Source: Clostridia bacterium (GTDB lineage Bacteria > Bacillota > Clostridia > Oscillospirales > CAG-272). Taken from it: a DNA stretch of 64,000 nucleotides. Below are positions 62,484 through 64,000 of this stretch, in pieces. Location of the stretch: positions 1 through 64,000 of the forward strand of contig JAFYMF010000014.1 in assembly GCA_017556745.1 (NCBI GenBank). Reading direction: 5' to 3'. Below the pieces are notes generated by a model, which was not told where the DNA came from, did not search any database, and saw only the letters and a list, made by a program, of their open reading frames with translations. Both the position numbers and the translations under genes were made by a program. The first letter of the stretch is position 1. Each line of letters starts with the position of its first letter.

Positions 62484-63266
62484 TTATTGCGGAAAATATC
62501 CGTTATGAAGAACAAACTCCATTTTATCAGAATATTTTCTTTTTTCGCCTTTATTTGCCGGTGAATCATATATATAAAAAGGTTCCGATGTCTTCAGCCC
62601 ACCAGTTGCGGCACCATATTTTGCCTTGACCATAACAAACGCGGGCTGTGAAACGGAATCGGGATATACAAATGTAATAAGTTTTGGTTCAAAACGATTG
62701 GTGCGCATAGAAACAAGAAGATCCGTTAGTCTATCTTGTCTGTATACAACAAAAAGATCACCACCGTGTTTAATAATGCGTGATGCACATGAAATAAACT
62801 GATCTATAGTCCCATGAAGCTCATGTCTTGCGGCTAATTTTTCTTCAGTATCATTATGCTTTCCGCTTGTCATCTTCATATAAGGCGGATTTGTAACAAC
62901 AGCATCAACCTCACGTCCGAAAATATCCCCCTTAACATCGGAGACATTTTTCTCGTAAACCATAACTTTATCAGAAAGGCCGTTAAGCTCTGCATTCCTT
63001 TCTGTAAGGGAAGCAAAATACGGCTGTACCTCGATAGCATGTATTATCTTTGCTCGGTCACGTGATGCAAGAAGAAGAGATATTATACCTGTCCCGCAAC
63101 CAAGCTCTGCAATACTTTGACGTAACTTGGTGTCAACAAAAGCAGAGAGGAGAAGAGCATCTGTACCGAACTTAAAAAAACGTTTGTTCTGTATCAGACG
63201 TAAATTATCATTAACCACATCTATAGATTCGTCCTCCGAAAGAAGACATTCAGGACCTATATTCAT
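62484..63266 (-). CDS. tRNA1(Val) (adenine37-N6)-methyltransferase-like (TrmN6 family)
   Basis: A 260-residue S-adenosylmethionine methylase. It has FKFGTDALLLSAFV, the SAM-binding loop IAELGCGTGIISLLLASR (motif I), and DAVVTNPPYMK (motif IV, N-P-P-Y for N6-adenine methylation), with ASRIIKHGGDLFVVYRQDRL after it. The rsmI neighbour and the order are common in Firmicutes (YabB-YazA-RsmI region). AGGAAATAA lies before ATG 63266. Confidence 0.92.
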   Translation of the reverse strand: MNIGPECLLSEDESIDVVNDNLRLIQNKRFFKFGTDALLLSAFVDTKLRQSIAELGCGTGIISLLLASRDRAKIIHAIEVQPYFASLTERNAELNGLSDKVMVYEKNVSDVKGDIFGREVDAVVTNPPYMKMTSGKHNDTEEKLAARHELHGTIDQFISCASRIIKHGGDLFVVYRQDRLTDLLVSMRTNRFEPKLITFVYPDSVSQPAFVMVKAKYGAATGGLKTSEPFYIYDSPANKGEKRKYSDKMEFVLHNGYFPQ

Positions 63267-63288
63267 TTATTTCCTCCATAAAATAAAG

Positions 63289-63310
63289 CGGAGCGCCCAC
63301 TGGCGCTCCG
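63289..63310 (-). terminator. Terminator after the ferredoxin gene
   Basis: A perfect 9-bp GC-rich stem (CGGAGCGCC / GGCGCTCCG) with a 4-base loop, flanked by AAAG and TTTT. It follows the ferredoxin stop by about 22 bp on the minus strand. Confidence 0.8.
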
Positions 63311-63331
63311 TTTTAAAGAAAACAGACTTGA

Positions 63332-63502
63332 TTATTCTGCTTTAGGAGCATCCACGGGACATACGGATGCACAAGCGCCGCAGTCGATACAAACATCTTC
63401 TTTGATAACGAGCTTGTCGTCCTTTTCCTCGATAGCCTCTACAGGGCACTCGTCCTTGCATGCACCGCAGCTGATGCAATCATCACTAATCTTATATGCC
63501 AT
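63332..63502 (-). CDS. 2[4Fe-4S] ferredoxin
   Basis: A 56-residue clostridial-type ferredoxin. Two CxxCxxCxxxCP motifs are present: CISCGACKDECPV (about residues 9-21) and CIDCGACASVCPV (about 38-50), each giving three ligands to one cluster and one to the other. It carries low-potential electrons in the cytoplasm. GGAGGTGAAAAC precedes the ATG at 63502; an ATG 15 bp further upstream overlaps that site. Confidence 0.95.
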   Translation of the reverse strand: MAYKISDDCISCGACKDECPVEAIEEKDDKLVIKEDVCIDCGACASVCPVDAPKAE

Positions 63503-63567
63503 TGTTTTCACCTCCATTAAGTTATATGCAGATTATAACACAGCTTTATCGAAAAAGCAAATGTTTT

Positions 63568-64000
63568 TTACTCATTTGTTTCAATTTCTTCTTTTTCATT
63601 GTTTTCTTTCTGAGAAACAACCTTAAGAATGGTAAGCTGATCACGATGAAATGTCTTGATTGTATTGTCATCATTATCGAGAACAACTCTTACTACCCCT
63701 GCAAGAGGGTTAGTCTCACAGACAGTTCCTATACCATCCGGAGTTCTGACTATTGCATCAAGTCGGGGAGTCTTTCTTATTTCCTCCTCATAAACCTCGT
63801 GCTCATATCTGAGGCAACACATAAGTCTGCCGCAAGTACCTGATATCTTTGCAGAGTTAAGGGATAAATTCTGTTCCTTTGCCATTTTGATAGATACCTG
63901 AACAAAGTCGGGAAGAAAACTCTTACAGCAGAAAGGTCTTCCGCATATACCAAGACCGCCAAGCATTTTTGCTTCATCTCTTATACCTATCTGTCTAAGT
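63568..64000 (-). CDS. ricT: RicT (YaaT, PSP1 domain), N-terminus beyond window edge
   Basis: The minus strand is open from the window edge to the stop at 63568 (144 codons). It reads LRQIGIRDEAKMLGG, then GLGICGRPFCCKSFL, QNLSLNSAKISGTCGRLMCCLRYEHEVYEE, all hallmarks of the PSP1 protein RicT, with four or more Cys (CG..FCC, CGRLMCC) that bind iron-sulfur clusters in the RicAFT complex. That complex stimulates RNase Y processing and phosphorelay to Spo0A in Bacillus. The C-terminus is Glu/Lys/Asn-rich. The N-terminal half, including the start, is outside the window. Confidence 0.92.
   Translation of the reverse strand, partial: LRQIGIRDEAKMLGGLGICGRPFCCKSFLPDFVQVSIKMAKEQNLSLNSAKISGTCGRLMCCLRYEHEVYEEEIRKTPRLDAIVRTPDGIGTVCETNPLAGVVRVVLDNDDNTIKTFHRDQLTILKVVSQKENNEKEEIETNE

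Noticed and set aside
1..64000. CRISPR arrays, tRNA or rRNA genes, riboswitches and prophage genes
   Set aside because: I looked for regularly spaced repeats, cloverleaf-like segments, long leader structures and phage structural genes and saw none. A run of Infernal, tRNAscan and CRISPR finders would settle weak cases.

Overview
The window looks like the chromosome of an anaerobic, low-GC, low-oxygen-adapted member of the Clostridia (Firmicutes), probably a fibre- or glycan-degrading gut or rumen relative of the Oscillospiraceae/Ruminococcaceae. The reasons are AT-rich DNA with strong AGGAGG-type ribosome binding sites and TTGACA-N17-TATAAT promoters, a meso-diaminopimelate dehydrogenase, a GlgC plus GlgD glycogen operon, BadF/HgdC-type activase proteins, a rubredoxin-flavoprotein, 2[4Fe-4S] ferredoxin, and the RicT/TrmN6/RsmI/AbrB gene order usual in clostridia. 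No tRNA, rRNA, CRISPR array or prophage was seen.

Layout. 1-604: edge-truncated ddh (minus). 871-2883: two half-size chromate transporters and a patatin-like lipase. 3000-14017: an operon-like run of four paralogous lipid-anchored right-handed beta-helix proteins followed by a secreted DUF4838 protein, driven by a good promoter at 2939-2967 and closed by a terminator at 14037-14068. 14096-14577: a broken diacylglycerol-kinase-like gene. 14732-15580: a cysteine-rich orphan (minus). 15715-18693: a minus-strand operon of a ThuA-like protein and two duplicated Gfo/Idh/MocA oxidoreductases. 18884-23783: a flavin-reductase/rubredoxin fusion and a two-gene acyl-CoA-dehydratase-activase-like system. 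23796-24235: an internally deleted IS3-type insertion sequence. 24250-26421: two CE15-like esterases (minus), of which the second appears to have lost its catalytic residues. 26526-28007: a membrane-anchored, probably propeller-like protein, divergent from the glycogen operon. 28200-38371: glgB-glgC-glgD-glgA-glgP plus a GH13 amylase. 38494-53474: a long run of mostly housekeeping genes on the plus strand (nuclease-like/wHTH protein, M16 protease pair, lgt, folD, an oxidoreductase, coaE, lytic transglycosylase, M18 aminopeptidase, prfA, threonylcarbamoyl-AMP synthase, a ParC/GyrA-type subunit, a small membrane protein, an FKBP lipoprotein). 53532-56561: a three-gene GlpA-like/GlpB-like/DUF1667 redox operon (minus). 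56740-57381: DUF4867. 57461-64000: a minus-strand stretch with a 75-residue unknown protein, a heterodimeric ABC exporter, an AbrB-like regulator, rsmI, a TrmN6-like methylase, ferredoxin and truncated ricT.

How it fits together. The left 27 kb reads as an accessory glycan-use region: four surface beta-helix proteins and DUF4838 could bind or cut a polymer, CE15-like esterases could remove ester-linked uronates, and the ThuA/Gfo pairs could handle oxidised sugar intermediates. This joint function is inference. The centre converts glucose-1-phosphate to glycogen and back (GlgC/D, GlgA, GlgB, GlgP, GH13). Lgt in the window would lipidate the four beta-helix lipoproteins and the FKBP lipoprotein. 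The strongest candidates for something new are the tandem beta-helix family, the apparently dead CE15 paralogue beside an intact one, the conserved-looking cysteine-rich orphan, the ExQ nuclease-like/wHTH protein, a perfect 12-bp GC-rich hairpin at the start of glgC, and the small protein beside the ABC exporter.
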